The notes below the pieces were generated by a model. It was not told the origin of the DNA. It ran no database searches and worked only from the letters and a program-made list of their open reading frames with translations. A stretch of 64,000 nt of DNA, taken from Cyanodermella asteris (Eukaryota > Ascomycota > Lecanoromycetes > Ostropales > Stictidaceae). Shown one piece after another: positions 39,501 to 50,770 of the stretch. The DNA is taken from positions 1,038,658 through 1,102,657 of the forward strand of contig UYJD01000006.1 of the NCBI GenBank assembly GCA_900618795.1. Direction: 5' to 3'. The translations under genes and the position numbers were made by a program. The first letter of the stretch is position 1; every line of letters begins with the position of its first letter.

Positions 39501-42100
39501 TCAGGGCTGCTATGGAAGAATCTGACCAGTACAAGGAAGCCGCCCAGGAGACTGAACGCAGCCTCAGGACCTTCCTCGACGACCAACAAGAGAGCAAGCA
39601 ACGTATGGCCATGCTTGAAGAGGCTGAGGAAGCCATGCAAAACAAGATCCTGAACTTGCAAAACAAGAACGAAGCGTTGGAAGATACTCTCGAAGAATAC
39701 CGACTTTCGCACTCGCAACTCAAGAAGGAAGTCGAGAATGAAAGACTTGCCAAGGATGAGTTGGGCAACGCTTTAGAGGCCATGCAGGCCGAGAAGCAGC
39801 AATTGCATGAAGAGAACCAGCGAGCCAAGGCGGCATCCGAAGTCGAGAAGCAGCACATGCGCGCTGAGACGCAACGAGCGATTGATTCTCTCCGAAGAGA
39901 AATGCAGCAAATGAACGAGGATTGGAACAAGGACATGGCAGAAGGTCGTGCGGAAATTGAAAACCGTGATACCACGATTGACAGTCTAAGATCCCAACTT
40001 GACGAAGGCTCTCACAGCCAACGTGTTCTCAAAGAGAGGGTTGACAGGATTCGCGAAGAAATGGCCGAAGCCACAAAGACACTTGCCAAAGACCAATCCA
40101 ACTGGCGCCAGAAGGAAGAGGAACACAACGCCAGGAATGAACTCCTGTCGGCCCGATTGGAAGCTGAAGCGCGTACTCGCGAAAGACTCGAGCTTGAGAT
40201 TGACCGTCTCGAAAAGGGTGAGAAGGAGGCCATGCGCGCAAAGTTCCTCGTGGAGCAAATTCGAAGTGAGAACATGAATCTTGGTGAGCTTATCAACGAG
40301 CTTCGAAGGAAGCATCATGAGGCTCTGGATGCCACACAGGAGGCCAGACGGCAAGTTGAGGAGGTCAAACAGCGCGCACAGACCGAGATCACGCGAATGA
40401 ACAAGCTCATGAATACCGAGGCAGAGTCCCAGCGCTCGCAAGCTACTATCGTCAGACAGGACTTGCAAGCTGTCATTGGCAGACTTGAGCAGGAGCTTAT
40501 GAACAGTCGACAGGAAGTCGACAGCGTGAACCATAGGAACAAGACTCTTTACGAGGAGACCACCAAGGCCAAGGAGCATGCCCATGCAGAAGCTGCCCAA
40601 GACAAGTCTGTCGCTCTGCAAGAACAACGGGTCTACCTTGAGCGTGTCATTGTCGAGGAAAAGGAACGCCACGAAGCAGCTCTTGCCGCCGCAGCTGCTG
40701 ATCACCAGCGAGCCATCGAAGCAGCTGCAGAAGAGCATCGTCGCGCAATCAATGATCTCCACGAACGCCAGAGGCGAGAAGTCGAGGACCTACAGCTGGA
40801 ACACGACAGATCAATGCGTTACGGCAACGACGACCACAAGCGTCTGCTGGACAGTGCCATGGAAGACAAGCGAATGACCGAGAACTATCTTCAGGGCCGC
40901 CTTTCTCTTGCTGATGAGAAGGTTGCGCACTATAACGAGCGCATTGGACACCTCGAGGAACGCCTTGAGATTGCCAAATCTGCCGCACAAGCTGCCGCAG
41001 ATGCCGCGAAGGCTGCGAAGAAAGACGTTTCCGTGGCTAGCCCCGTGTCTACTCATGGTCCTCGCCCAAGCATGTCGTTCCCTGGTGGATCGAATGTCCC
41101 GGAGAAGATTTCACCTCAAGCACTGCGCGAGTCGATTGCCGTACTGCAAGAACAGCTGCACGAGCGCGAGACCAAGGTCGAAAAGCTGGAGCAAGAATTG
41201 GAGCCTCTCAGGGATCTACCTCAGATCGTCAAGGAGAAGGATATGGAGATCACCTTTGTTCGCGAATTGCTCGACGTTCGTATGGACGATCTTCAGGACA
41301 TCATCCGGATTTTGTCGCAGCCACAAGGATTCTCCCGGCAGAGAGTCAGGGATGCGGTCATTCGTCTCAGGGCCAACCTGCAGATGGAACAGCAAGAGAA
41401 AGAGCGACAGTTGGCACACGCGAAAGACCCAAATGCTGCGCCGCAGCAGCCCGGCCTGTCGTTGTCGAATCTCAGAGACGTCACATCGAGCCCGAGAAAC
41501 ATTGGCCTTGCAGCCGCAGCGGCTTGGGGCAATTGGCGTCGTGGTCAGGCACCATTGTCCTCACTTGCGGAGATGGCAGCACCCGCAGCAGCAGCGTCCT
41601 CAAGCGACAATGTCTCCTCAACCAGCCGGACACCTGGCCGTGGAAGCCCGTCGTCGTTTCTATCCGGACTCCTAACGCCGCCTGCTACGAATCTCAAGCC
41701 GCAAACGCCAACACCAGCAAACCGGGCAGGTATGAGTTCAAGAAGAACCTCTACCGCTACCTCTAGGGGCGCAGCCCGACCCCTTGCCAGCTACAGCACA
41801 CCGAAACATCAGCAACGACCGAGTCTGGCTCGTGGCAGCACCGAGGACAGACACATGATGCTCAGTGAACTTCCACAACCAGACACCCCGCCGGGGCTAC
41901 TCAACAAGGGTAGTTACGATCAGGATGCTGACGAAGCGGGTGCTTACAGCCTCGATCGCTACGTCAACGAACAAGACGAGGACGAGCTTGAAGGCACTGG
42001 CGAGGATGTCTTTGAAGACAACAGCCGCATGGAGGCAGAAGTCAGCCATGAGGCCATCGGCGTCGTCGACGAGCCTTTCGGCAACATCGTCGGCGCTTAA
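33539..42100 (+). CDS. Giant disordered and coiled-coil protein with FG-like motifs (5' start unresolved)
   Basis: One open frame of about 2,850 residues, unbroken by introns. No ATG lies near its 5' end: the frame opens after a stop at 33509 and its first Met is about 325 residues in, so a start exon upstream must be spliced in. Residue numbers are counted from 33539. Residues 1-390 are acidic and Ser/Arg-rich. At about 392-500 comes a compact block (KKVAWRGKNCVIALPLEEG, then SEETASIMRKWEDKGYSTRG). Disordered Pro/Gln-rich sequence follows, with nucleoporin-like FSFG, FQFG and FTFG near 820-860 and 1310-1340, the last embedded in three FNPA units. Two PSPxYxxxxKGFxF motifs occur near 1465 and 1520. 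Residues about 1,810-2,640 are nearly continuous coiled coil, ending in ITFVRELLDVRMDDLQDII, which looks conserved. Role unknown; spindle pole, nuclear-pore or cytoskeletal scaffold are inferences. Confidence 0.85.
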   Translation: MLVAVEGKTTPIVLSPLDVETLSDDPANIEDSDDSLSSSPIELPLPPLPGQQNKARGGSTRVPADFDFGSSPSQFTAPSQARRTPSPPVPSLVTGNTALTDAWHDERTPTAPHQPSESSYYTALWGSPYERTTGSIAGSKRTRLTRHRGTFSSEDSPARSFLRPVLPPSASEAEDIPEEDEFDELDEGDERLRPRAPDFGTSRFRGKRTEDWLRAHIAHRRRGEKQNWWSDESGEGSDAEQADSQPRKRRGRKSEFDDTWLQLREDPSRSRSRTGSSKQGSLRRPPHRVLSRRLHRAAPSDATLTQAQFDELVAGEFDDLPDINMLAAMSQQIQGMIPRRGGSRSQSRDLSNSDKPLPPAPLERTASESPVIDSTTVAKRPSASTAQSFSRPKKKVAWRGKNCVIALPLEEGKDENGNKKKYLSSEETASIMRKWEDKGYSTRGFDLINDMNAYTDVRGQSAEIYEWPKPEAGKRNFSVAIPNRSAWENYVKELQEAKLRALGVLKDKPEEPARQSPAPSQVQMSRQPSSQTSRAPTASVNGFRGAFGEGTFSPSSFTSPDGIQSRQSMISPANHPGGFHAPKQSIAFIPGHGLVNMQFPQPQPTPPPMLGQQMLSSQPSSRGPSPAVIDGRRMSILTPQPQSIQHQHQLSILQPRRPDLQRAISGYTDDHNAPAVYSQPAQIASPMPQGHSHRHNVSESLQREIDEAEYHLEEKIKKQLEEDDEQIQQRNNRPNGFQSPAVDTNGSKAGPDAGKIEADLQTNPSLANSPSPGPEAAPAPKPKPTPPTTTPRGHAKKASTSKLRADVPEFVFDPTKSSFTPSGMFSFGQPAPRPAPQPVPQPASQQPQANPFQFGAKRTPGHSKNSSITSTLNVAAPAFVPSGNTYMKFQIPTEQSTDFSFSSAVPGIKPNARSFNPGSSVGSSGSGPGSEVGSTRPHSRVFSHFNLDEVVKPDKKSKAVPIVKPKTPTQKLPENNELEFEDNEGRSARDNARSKKARKGDDEGDAVPQFATPTPEPAPSEQLKIAQAQVKAATPEPEPLAVPQEHILKSLPTPPSERVEDIEEDQAHSQQTAPPSQTSKPVVEDSKSEGPKGAEEPTTLATKNEKVPTPQPAADVEVLSEEAPAVPGERPAETSRTPSSPSQQLRSELKMPKVDTEVANTVPERKDSIVDWAETPLEGPFSRQNLEAAFNKPRESSIVEEPQEEMKVEAQAANAPKVEAPKATIEPPQPILKPTPVKPEPVKTSPIKLPSAETAPTKGPEITKPQRPAVVEKLVDLEEFASIEKPKSVTPEAATQKSSRDTATKPPTFNPAASAFNFNPAASTFNFNPAVSTFTFGQNGSQAPPAVATKFSAAPQPEPSFQDAAPEQEWPEKQERIKAPPKLGLERKTSGPKGGLGGGLLGASRWAQPEPAAPTPAKESPKFPPSSKDSSRLPTRENSPPAPRGRKTKTREPSPPLPQIRAPLREPSPEYREARKGFHFTTFGEKLAAARKAEPPRLPSPPVRGRGKKGSATNALSRSPSPDYKHMGKGFNFSTYREHEFATPSSPPPPPAKSPSLVNSPPPATPSPPPIPERSPSRRREQTSVPQLPPVITDPKFEIPVRSPSFANSPSPARSPSPELLKPEPLNIEQRIREGVSYVQPSPTYQEIDEVIKHLNGSDSDRGVERTPLVLSRAGSQVRSKGPSPEQLISLSPVLDDPRSTIVRPTSDPNDLQRPFQYLPDQDYGSSASAKAAFVTQNPRLSPSFKPSRRDDEMSPSRRMGHIAHRESVSDWNDVLSSSDEAKFHARTHFFDNKIGEVIGNVVQTRNRPLEQALAQLSKNFEQFQHQVQNDRQESRRSRRSASDKPHSDADDEDDEVQRGMSPVKDRKFEKLKHAVLEAVSAQQKASMPGLEQLVQTVADLRIQLQEQATKPSAAKEIDAAIEQSITRHMRGKSAAVMSSQDAASAEKLQLQISGLESMLKAAEQRASDEEKSRQMAEEAVQGNQKLLRAAMEESDQYKEAAQETERSLRTFLDDQQESKQRMAMLEEAEEAMQNKILNLQNKNEALEDTLEEYRLSHSQLKKEVENERLAKDELGNALEAMQAEKQQLHEENQRAKAASEVEKQHMRAETQRAIDSLRREMQQMNEDWNKDMAEGRAEIENRDTTIDSLRSQLDEGSHSQRVLKERVDRIREEMAEATKTLAKDQSNWRQKEEEHNARNELLSARLEAEARTRERLELEIDRLEKGEKEAMRAKFLVEQIRSENMNLGELINELRRKHHEALDATQEARRQVEEVKQRAQTEITRMNKLMNTEAESQRSQATIVRQDLQAVIGRLEQELMNSRQEVDSVNHRNKTLYEETTKAKEHAHAEAAQDKSVALQEQRVYLERVIVEEKERHEAALAAAAADHQRAIEAAAEEHRRAINDLHERQRREVEDLQLEHDRSMRYGNDDHKRLLDSAMEDKRMTENYLQGRLSLADEKVAHYNERIGHLEERLEIAKSAAQAAADAAKAAKKDVSVASPVSTHGPRPSMSFPGGSNVPEKISPQALRESIAVLQEQLHERETKVEKLEQELEPLRDLPQIVKEKDMEITFVRELLDVRMDDLQDIIRILSQPQGFSRQRVRDAVIRLRANLQMEQQEKERQLAHAKDPNAAPQQPGLSLSNLRDVTSSPRNIGLAAAAAWGNWRRGQAPLSSLAEMAAPAAAASSSDNVSSTSRTPGRGSPSSFLSGLLTPPATNLKPQTPTPANRAGMSSRRTSTATSRGAARPLASYSTPKHQQRPSLARGSTEDRHMMLSELPQPDTPPGLLNKGSYDQDADEAGAYSLDRYVNEQDEDELEGTGEDVFEDNSRMEAEVSHEAIGVVDEPFGNIVGA

Positions 42101-45100
42101 CAGCATGCATACGAAGGCCACGAAAGCGGACGATCTCATTTGTTCGGAAAATTGTGAAGATTATGCGGGTGGGAGGAATAAAAAGGCAGAGGGTGATTGT
42201 CGATTTGAATCTTTAGCGAAGGCGCCACTCCATCAGAATGTACAATTTTGTCTCTTTACGCCCCAGGGAAGAAACGACTTCAGTTCCTGGCCTCTCGAGC
42301 GAAATCAAAAAAGCCAGAGACCCATAATCAGGAAACAGGAAGCAGTTTTGGGTGGGGCTTTCAGTCTGCACAGAAAGAGCGTCTTGTGTTTTTGTCATAC
42401 TTGCATCGGCCCGGTGTTGCGATAATATACCCCCTCTTGTCTTTGTCGGTCGTTACTGGAATTGCACGGCTGAGCACGGACGAAATAGAAGTACGTGTTT
42501 CACGCTCGTCGCAAAATGGAAAAGAATTGCGCATTGCATTGTTTGTTTTCAGCCTTTTTCCAAGGGCGTTCAATGTTGGCGCGGCCTAGTTGAACGGTAC
42601 GTGTGTATAATGAGGTGGGATTCGGAGCGCTATTCAGAATTTGATAGCTGATAATATCACACGGTTGGGCTTATTCTGCTCTCTCCTTCGGTGACTATCT
42701 TTCGTGATTGTTTTTCACGGTCTGTTGCGCCTCGATCTGGTCTGTTTCGCCCAACTTGTAGACATCATGAACTACTCAAGCCGATGACGACCTTTCCATA
42801 CATGGTGCGAAGCGTAGACAAACATTTCGGGCCTTGCCATGTTCGTTCACGTATTGTCATCCAACTTCTGCTCTTCTACAAGCTATGCATGATCGAGATA
42901 TATTTGCGATGCCCAGACACAACAATACCTGCGCGCCAAGTTGGCCGCTGTCCATGGCAAGAACAGGTAAAGTTTTGAATTACCGCTCAAGAAGATATAA
43001 ACAAACATGTACGACATCTATCTGGTACGTGTGCTACCTGTCCCACTCCAACAACGTGATATTCTGCAGGATCTCGGTTCCCTGGGCACCAGGTCCACGG
43101 AAGCGAGAGCAAAGGGGGTCCCTCCGGCGCAAAAATCCCGATATAGACACCAGATCGACAATCGAGTAACAACCCCCAGAAATAGATTTTGTTGTTCAAC
43201 TGGGCTTTTTTTTTTCCCCTCTCTCTTTGGTAAGAGTGACGGTGAGTCACGTCGTGCAATAGACCCCGGCGACAAACCCCGCCTGGAAAGGGCTCTGCGT
43301 ACATTAATTAATTACACAAGCCTTCCCGTTCGTTCCTTGGACGCTCACTGGACGAGGAAAGCGAGAAGGAGGGCGACGGGAATTGAGAGTCTTCTGTGGC
43401 TGCCGAATACATAGGACAGGGACGGATAAGTCGGGCTTGCAATGATGGTAACGTTCGTTTTCGTGCTGCAGGCAACAAAGGTGCTTACTGTACATACTTG
43501 CTGGAGCGGAGCGCGGGATGGCTTACCTGAATCAGCGTTCCCGCTGCACGACATCTTATGTCCTTGCATAGCCGTGTTTGCGACATCTGCAACGACGGCC
43601 GCCGAGACACGATGCGTTGGTATAGTCGCATGTTCTTTCAGCTCGACATGGTTGCAACGATTGATCGATTGCTCAACAGTATGCACGATATTCTTTCATC
43701 GGTTTCCAAGTAGCTGCCGCATGCGCAATCGATCGTCGTCGGCCAAGCCGATATCTGTGTCTCCTCTCTTGGAGGCGCCGCTTTATGGGTCCGTAGAGAC
43801 AGCAATCGTTCGAGAAAGGAAGGCGGACGTGGCCTGGGGGGTCTGCAGCACAATCGTGTCTCAGACACGCAGCGGGGAAGCGCCTATGCATGTCGAGGAA
43901 TGGCGCGTGATGTTCCCCTTTCAAGCTGCAGATTGTCTCAGCCTGTGAGTGAACTTCGGCGGCTGCAGAAGGCGTTGATATCTCGACGAGTAAGAAAATC
44001 GACCATGTCTTGGATGTGGTGCGTCGCTATCGTTGTGAAAAAAAAATACACCGTGCTTGAGAAGGCGATTCGTTCAGGCATTCATTCTTGGCGTTTATTA
44101 CAGTAACCTTTTGTCGCCGTTTGTGCTAGCTGCAGCGGTGATCTTTCTAGACTGTCTCACCGCGCGACTTTCAGGCCCGCGGCGTGCAGGCTTTGGCGTT
44201 ACCTTTCGTGGTGCCTGGCCTGGTAGCTGCAAGCTTGGACCTGGCTGGGTGGGCAGCAGGCTTACAGATACAAGTTTCCTAGCCTGTTGATTTGAAAGGG
44301 AAGAAGGAAGGTTTCAGGAATTTTGTCGATGAGACGCCCGAGCAAGAAGAGGCTGATGCCTACGAGTCTGGTCTGTCGCATCCTGGTGTCACATGGCACG
44401 TGGCCAGTGACAGCTGGGATGGAGCCAGTGGTGGAGCCAGCCCAGGGCGAACGGATGACCGTTCGAGTCGACAAAGCAGCCACGGCCGTCGATTTCAGGT
44501 TGGGTTGCATGCAGCCGTGCAAGTGCAATGTTTTGTGTTCGGTGACGCGACAGAGAGAGAGGCCTCGTATGAAATGGTCTCGATTTCTACAGTACCTATC
44601 CGCCTATCGGTGAGTGTACCAGCGATGTGACTTGCGGCGAAGACTTTACTTGACCGGTAAATCCAGTGAATCGCTGTTTCGCAAACTGTGCCATACAGGT
44701 TTGTGGAAGAGTCGGATTTTGAGTACGGAGTTGCCAAGAGACAGAAATATATAGCGATTCTCCCTGAACTACAAGGAATACTGTGAACGTGATCTGCATC
44801 ATGGTGAGACTTATAACAAACCTGGCCGATGAGGGATTGCTTTCAAATTTACCAGAGTACGGAACTACCTTGCCAGTCGACCAGCGAGGCCCGCAGCTGT
44901 CGCTTGTCAGTCTACAATGCTGTATTTGCATGTCGAGGAATCAGTTGCAAGGCTAGCAAGGATCGCTGCCACGCACGTTGTATAGCCTGTCGGGAATCGT
45001 TGTTGGATGCGGCGCGCACATTTGCTCGACGTCGCCATGCTCTCCGGCTGGCTGGATTGGAGGATGGATTCCGCATTCCCACATATTGCCGCTCTGGTGA

Positions 45101-46998
45101 TGCAGATTTGCAGTACATCTTACCCAGTTCTCTTGCTCTTTGTTCAGTTGATGAGCGGAGACAGCCTTGTGAACCTTGAGTCGGGCCGATGCTGATGCTC
45201 GACGGCTGATCAGTGGACGAAAACGCATGCCTTTTGGCCAATAAGCTCGCTCTGTTGGATGGTGATTTGACAGTGCAGTATCTGCATAGTCTAGTGCATT
45301 TCATCCAACGTGGGCAAAAAGAAGTCGTTACGAAAACGATTTTCTGTCTGCACAGACCAGATCTTTGCATTCTTTTGATCACGAAGTCATCGTACACGGT
45401 ATCCATGTACGCGTATTCTGATTTCATTCGCCGATGCAGGAACAAAGGTCAAATTCTCGTATTTGACGGCAAAGCAATCTCGGCGACGACGCATCACGAT
45501 ACAATTATGATGACTGATCGACACGGCGGCGATGGAAGTCTCGTCTCCGCCTGCGGTAGGCAGACAGAGGATAGGTGTTGGACAAAATGTGCGCCCGGCC
45601 CCAACTTTCTGGAACGCCACGGTCGCAACGTTAAAAACGTTGATGGTGGGAGCAGCCACCCAGAGCTTTAAGACAGACGAAGGTAATTACAGTAGCAGTC
45701 TCGGAGAATAACAAATCGCCTTGTCCTTCGGGCCCGACTTCGATCTCTGGTAGTTGCCTTGGATCTGCATGGACTCTGAAACCACCAATGATGGCAAGTC
45801 ATGCGTCAGGAATGAGGATGAATGCTGCGCTCGAGCGGGCGAAAAGCAGCAAGACAAAGAGGCGTGGTCGCTGGTCGGGCGGCGCAAAGAATACACCAGA
45901 GTCTCTCGGTTCCGTACAGCGCCCGTTTGATTACTCGTGTACGATACAGAAACGTCGCCGCTGCGAACAAGATGGGAGGACAAGGACAGTCCCTCCACTG
46001 GTTCCCCTTCGAGCACAAGACTCGCGAGCAGCGTGGCCCCATTCGTCGAGGCTCGAGCTGGATAGGAAACAGGCAAGCCGACTCTTGCCAGAGGCGAGCT
46101 GTACGTATGCTTGCCCGGCCTGCATGGTGGGAGCAGCTTGCTTGCCGCTCTTAATGCGTGCCCCAGCGTTGGACGACAGCCTGCTTTGGCGTGGTACGGT
46201 ACAAAACGGGGCGTCATGATCCATACAGCTTCTCTTCACGCCGGCCTGGTGACCTGCTGCGCCGTGCGGCCCCCGACTTTGCAGGCTAGCTGGACGACGG
46301 GAGGAGCGAGTGTTGATGCCATGATTTGGCGCCCAGGCGGTGGCCGCGAGCGGGGTCAGACTCGTGTTGGGGCCGTGAGGGACGGGACCGTAAGGTGATG
46401 AGCTGAAGATGGTGTCCAGTGTGTCGGTGTCGGGCCGGTGAGATGGCATATGGTGTAAAACGTGGTGGTGAGTAAAGCTGAAGATTACGGCTGTCTGTAG
46501 GGCTGCAGCGAGCAGTCAGAAGTTGACGCGAGAGCGCTTCACCGGCCTGCTGACGAGTCTGACTTGTCTGGATGCTGCTACAGGGCCAGCTTGCGCCCTC
46601 GGGTTTGGTCTGTCAGCGTCTGGCAAAGGGGTCGGCTGTCAGTGTCAGACTCGACCACATGGCAGTGTCAGCCCTTGATTCATCAACAACCTCCAGCAGC
46701 AACATGGGTCAGCATCCTAATTTTCGACGCCCCACACTCAATCCTTGCTCGCTTATACCTGAAGGCCCCGACGCACCCTATTCACTCTCGTAATTATGTT
46801 CACGATAATAGCCACACGATTATGCAAGTCGCGATGCTGGCGCCACCCCTCTTGCCAAGTGCTCCAGCTCGCCAATATCGCCATCCTATCCCCTCGCTCG
46901 CCCGCCCTTAGCGGCTTGGTGGGAAAAAGGTGCTGTTTCCGGCTCCTCGATCCAGACCAGTTTGCCGGATGTGATTCATCTTTCAAGTGTCTTGGCTG

Positions 46999-47025
46999 CT
47001 TGTAATCGGTTACTTGTAATCGGTA
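46999..47025. repeat. 14-bp tandem duplication
   Basis: CTTGTAATCGGTTA followed directly by CTTGTAATCGGTA. Non-coding sequence. Confidence 0.8.
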
Positions 47026-50000
47026 CCTGTCAGCAATCACCGATCCCCTCCACCACTACCTTGGCAGTGGATTCAGCTCGCTGTGGCCGATTTCGAATGG
47101 AATGGTACGCCTTCTCGAACTGCCAGCCCCCGTTTCGGGTCACGAGTGGTCCCCGTCATCACTCTCTTGCCGGCTGCCACGTGGATTACTATGCAGAAAT
47201 CTGCGACAAAAGGCTCAAAGGAGCTAGGGGATGGACGCAAGACTTCCTCGATGGAATCCGTTGCCTCCAGAGCGGCCTCGTAAGGTGTGTACGCCTACCC
47301 AGAACGCAAGCTTCTTCGACCGCTGGTTTCCGAAGCACACCCAAGCGCGGAGGCTGATAGAGGGCGGCTGACCACTTTGCAGCGCAGAACCCAGTCCAAG
47401 CATCTCGTCCTGCCGTTGCCGACCTTGGCAAGGTTGATCCTGCCATGACCTATAATAAGCAGACTAGCCAAATTTGATAAGCAAGTGTGCATGCCAATCT
47501 TCATCCTTCGCCGAAGTGGAGAGACCAACAGGGCCTCGGGAAAAATTCCAGCAGCGACGAGAGAGCTCGATGTACGGATGCAGGGCGTACGGTACTGTCA
47601 TAACATCCGCGACTACTCTTGAGAAAGCCTGATGCAGCGACCAGGATAGCGGAAGCGATTCTCGTTTGTCAATCAATCAGAGCTCGCCATTCTGTGCAGG
47701 CCAATGTCGCAGCCTTGCAGACCCGGTTTAAGGTGCTTTTTGAAGTGTGCGGCACAGGCATTAGGTGAGCAAGAGCCTCCCTGCGAAATGTAGCATCGGC
47801 AAGGGGTCGCATGCGAGTAACGGCCCAGTAACAGCTGCACTGCAACATGACCTTCCATACTCTGCTTCCTGGGATTTTAAGGAGTCCGTTCTCGGCTCTG
47901 AAATAATCCGCCGCTTGCGATGAGGCACCATGGAGTCAGATGTCGACTGCAGCATTCGATGCTATTGCAAGGACAAACCGAATCGATTATTTTTCAAACG
48001 ATCTCCCAGACATGGTCTCGAACAATTCTGAGCGTGAGTAGCAATCGTTCTTCCGAGTCACGGTTAAGAAAGAATTTGGCAATATGGCATCGTCCGTCGC
48101 CGCAAGTCGGCCTTTCGGAAATCAAAGATTTGTGCGTTCGATACCGCAAGAATCATCTGAACGGCACAGCATAGTACAAGATCGATGAACATCGCGATAC
48201 GTCTCCGATTGGCTTGGTCGTTTGAAGACTGGGTGCTGAGGCCGCATCCGGGATCTTGCTCACAAAGTGGCCGACTCGATGAGCCTTATGGAGCCGCACG
48301 AACATAAAATCGAAAATGAGAAACCTCACACTTGTGGGCACGTAAACGCGGGAGACGGCATCCAGAACAGAACAGAAAGGGGGAGAAAATGTAGAAACCA
48401 AGTCTGCGAGATAAATTTCACGGCTTGATTCTGCCAATTCTGTCGCGGGGGCCCGCAAAGCCGGCGAGCGAGTCGGTCGCTTGTCGAAACAGCGGAAGCT
48501 CTGTCCGTAAGTCTTTGCCAAGTGAACTTTGAAAAGTTGGAGTGGAATGATTAGCCGCAGCATCGCTGCTTTTCAACCACCTCAGGTTCGTGCCTAATCT
48601 GGATTGGCAGCAAGTATATATGACGATGCCGTCGTAGGACTGGACAGCTGAAGATTACGTGAACTTCACTGCCACAGCGTCATCTGTTGCCAGCCGCATA
48701 TCGCTAAAGCCGGGGTTGTGACATTTGCTCATTGCAGCAATTCGTTTGCGACAACGCGAGGATGCTTCCCCGTGCCTCATCGCACCGCATCATCGTCCAA
48801 GAATCCTGATCTGCACAGATACCCTTATCAATCACGATGAAATCACAACCACCTACAAATACTCTTGTAGTGATGCCAATTTCCATGGTTCTTGCAACAT
48901 GTTCAATCCCCGCTGTGGCTGATGGCTTTTCGGTCCATGGGCAGGAGACAGTGTCGAGGCGTTTCGCACGCGCTTTTGGACGGCGATACCCTTTTCCATG
49001 TTTTTCGATCGGAATACGGCACTCTGCTCGAACGCTGAATTCGAAACTTTGCAAGTATTGAGGATTACGCGGCTGGTCGCTCGCTGCAGCGAGGCTCGCC
49101 ATCCGTTGGTGGACAACTGTGCGAGAGGAGAAGTGTGATTGGCGGGTCGAATCCACGGTGGCTTGCTGTGCCTGAAAGCCAGAACCGCAGAACGCCTTCT
49201 ACTCGACAAGGTATTCTTGTACGGTGTTTCGAAATCCCCACGGTTGGCGCTAGGTAGACATCGAAAGCCTCGTTCTGGGTACACGACACGGTCAGTATGG
49301 AGAAGGATAGTGGAGGCCGTCACTGGTCGTGCGATGGAACTTGATGATCTGCATGCGAAATGTAGAATCACATGTCGGAGAAGTCAACTTGGCAGATGAG
49401 AGCTGCAGAGTCTGAGACAGTCGTTCGTCTGTATGCCTGCAAAGTGACGATGATGACCGCCGCAAGCTTAGTGACTGCATTTCGCATGGGCGTCTGTTGC
49501 TGACAGCCCGCTGCTGAAAAGGCTGAATTCCTGATCCCATCTGCGCTCTCCAGACTCACTGTAGTAACGCCAGCCATGCCGTCGTTGTGCATACTAGCGC
49601 AAGCAATGCAGCGCGATTACTTCATATAAATCTGGCGCTGGCTCTCGCAAGGAGAGCCCTGCATCGGCAGATGAAAAAGTCATTGGAAGCTACTCCTCTT
49701 TCATGCACGTGCTAGAAGGTATGCACGCGCAACCAGCTTCACCATCACAAAACTACAGACTGCTGTGCACTTTCAGAAGCGCACATGACCTGTTATTGTT
49801 GTCTTGAAACACCGGATCTGGCGAACCCTGCGTGCCGGCCAGAATGTAATCTGGCCTACTTGCTCGTCATGCCCAATGGTGATGGCTACTCTCTGTATGT
49901 ACAGTCTCCAGCTGTTCTGTATGGCGGCAGAGTGCGAGGACGCGCAATGGCTTTGCAGTATTGGACGTTGGCGTTCGATAAAGGGGCCCAGAGCGGGACC

Positions 50001-50676
50001 GGGGTGATATTGCTCCCGTATCAGCGTCGCTCTGTCCGATAGGACAACGACAAGAGGCTGCTTTTGTGTGTATTGGTGCAGGGGATTTCTGATGTTGTTT
50101 GGGCGTATTGGTGACATTTCAGATTTACTCTTGTCCGCTCAGCATTTCGATCTGGCTGGAGAATCATGCCATCAGGCCACATATTTCTGCTTACGCCCGT
50201 ATGTAGACGCGTTGATGAGAAATTCAACAGCTTTCCCCGCACATGTCTCCCGATCTGTGCATCGAGCGTGGCGTTCGAGTTGTCAGGAATTGTGAGGTAC
50301 AGCTTGACCTCGATTCTTGACCCTTCGTAGAAGACCTTCCAACATACGAGACGGCGATCTGAGAGCGAGAATCGGTATGATGTGTAGTCGCCAGCCTACC
50401 TCTCGCATGGCACGCGTAAGATACACCCTCATTTGCCGATACTTTACTCACAGAAAGAACATCTCTCGCTGGCATGCTTTGAACAGCGTCGAATACAAGA
50501 TACGCGACACGGCACGGGTCACTCATTCCACCACAGATCGACAACGCCATCCAATCTTCGCAGACGACAAACAATGTGCTTTACCAACATGTGTACAAAT
50601 CAAGAATGGAAGCGCTTGAAATAGCGTGACCCGGCCGGCTGGGTCGCTTCTTGGCTCCGCAAAAAGGAATCGGAAG

Positions 50677-50770
50677 TCCGTGACTAGCCAAGCGGAGTAC
50701 TTTAGTATGTACATCCGGTTGGACGATCGCCATTTCTTTGTCCTAAAGTTGCTCGCTTGGCTAGCACGGA
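50677..50770. repeat. Inverted repeat of about 28 bp per arm with 37-nt loop
   Basis: Left arm 50677-50705 and right arm 50743-50770 are complementary. From the outside in: a 6-bp pair (TCCGTG with CACGGA), one bulged A, a perfect 11-bp pair (CTAGCCAAGCG with CGCTTGGCTAG), four mismatched bases, then a perfect 7-bp pair (ACTTTAG with CTAAAGT). In total 24 paired bases. The loop is 50706-50742. This could be a MITE remnant, a structured or small-RNA precursor hairpin, or a cruciform. No target-site duplication was seen at its edges. Confidence 0.85.

Noticed and set aside
45626-45642. Seven-base hairpin CAACGTT/AACGTTG
   Set aside because: Too short to be distinguished from chance; the same applies to a 7-bp stem at 49640-49658 and 9-bp inverted matches near 57912.
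44912-46449. Several minus frames of 170-177 codons in the gene desert
   Set aside because: No motif, no splice consistency, Arg/Ser/Cys-rich as expected from chance frames.
48853-49371. Minus frame of 172 codons
   Set aside because: No domain and no supporting start or splice context.
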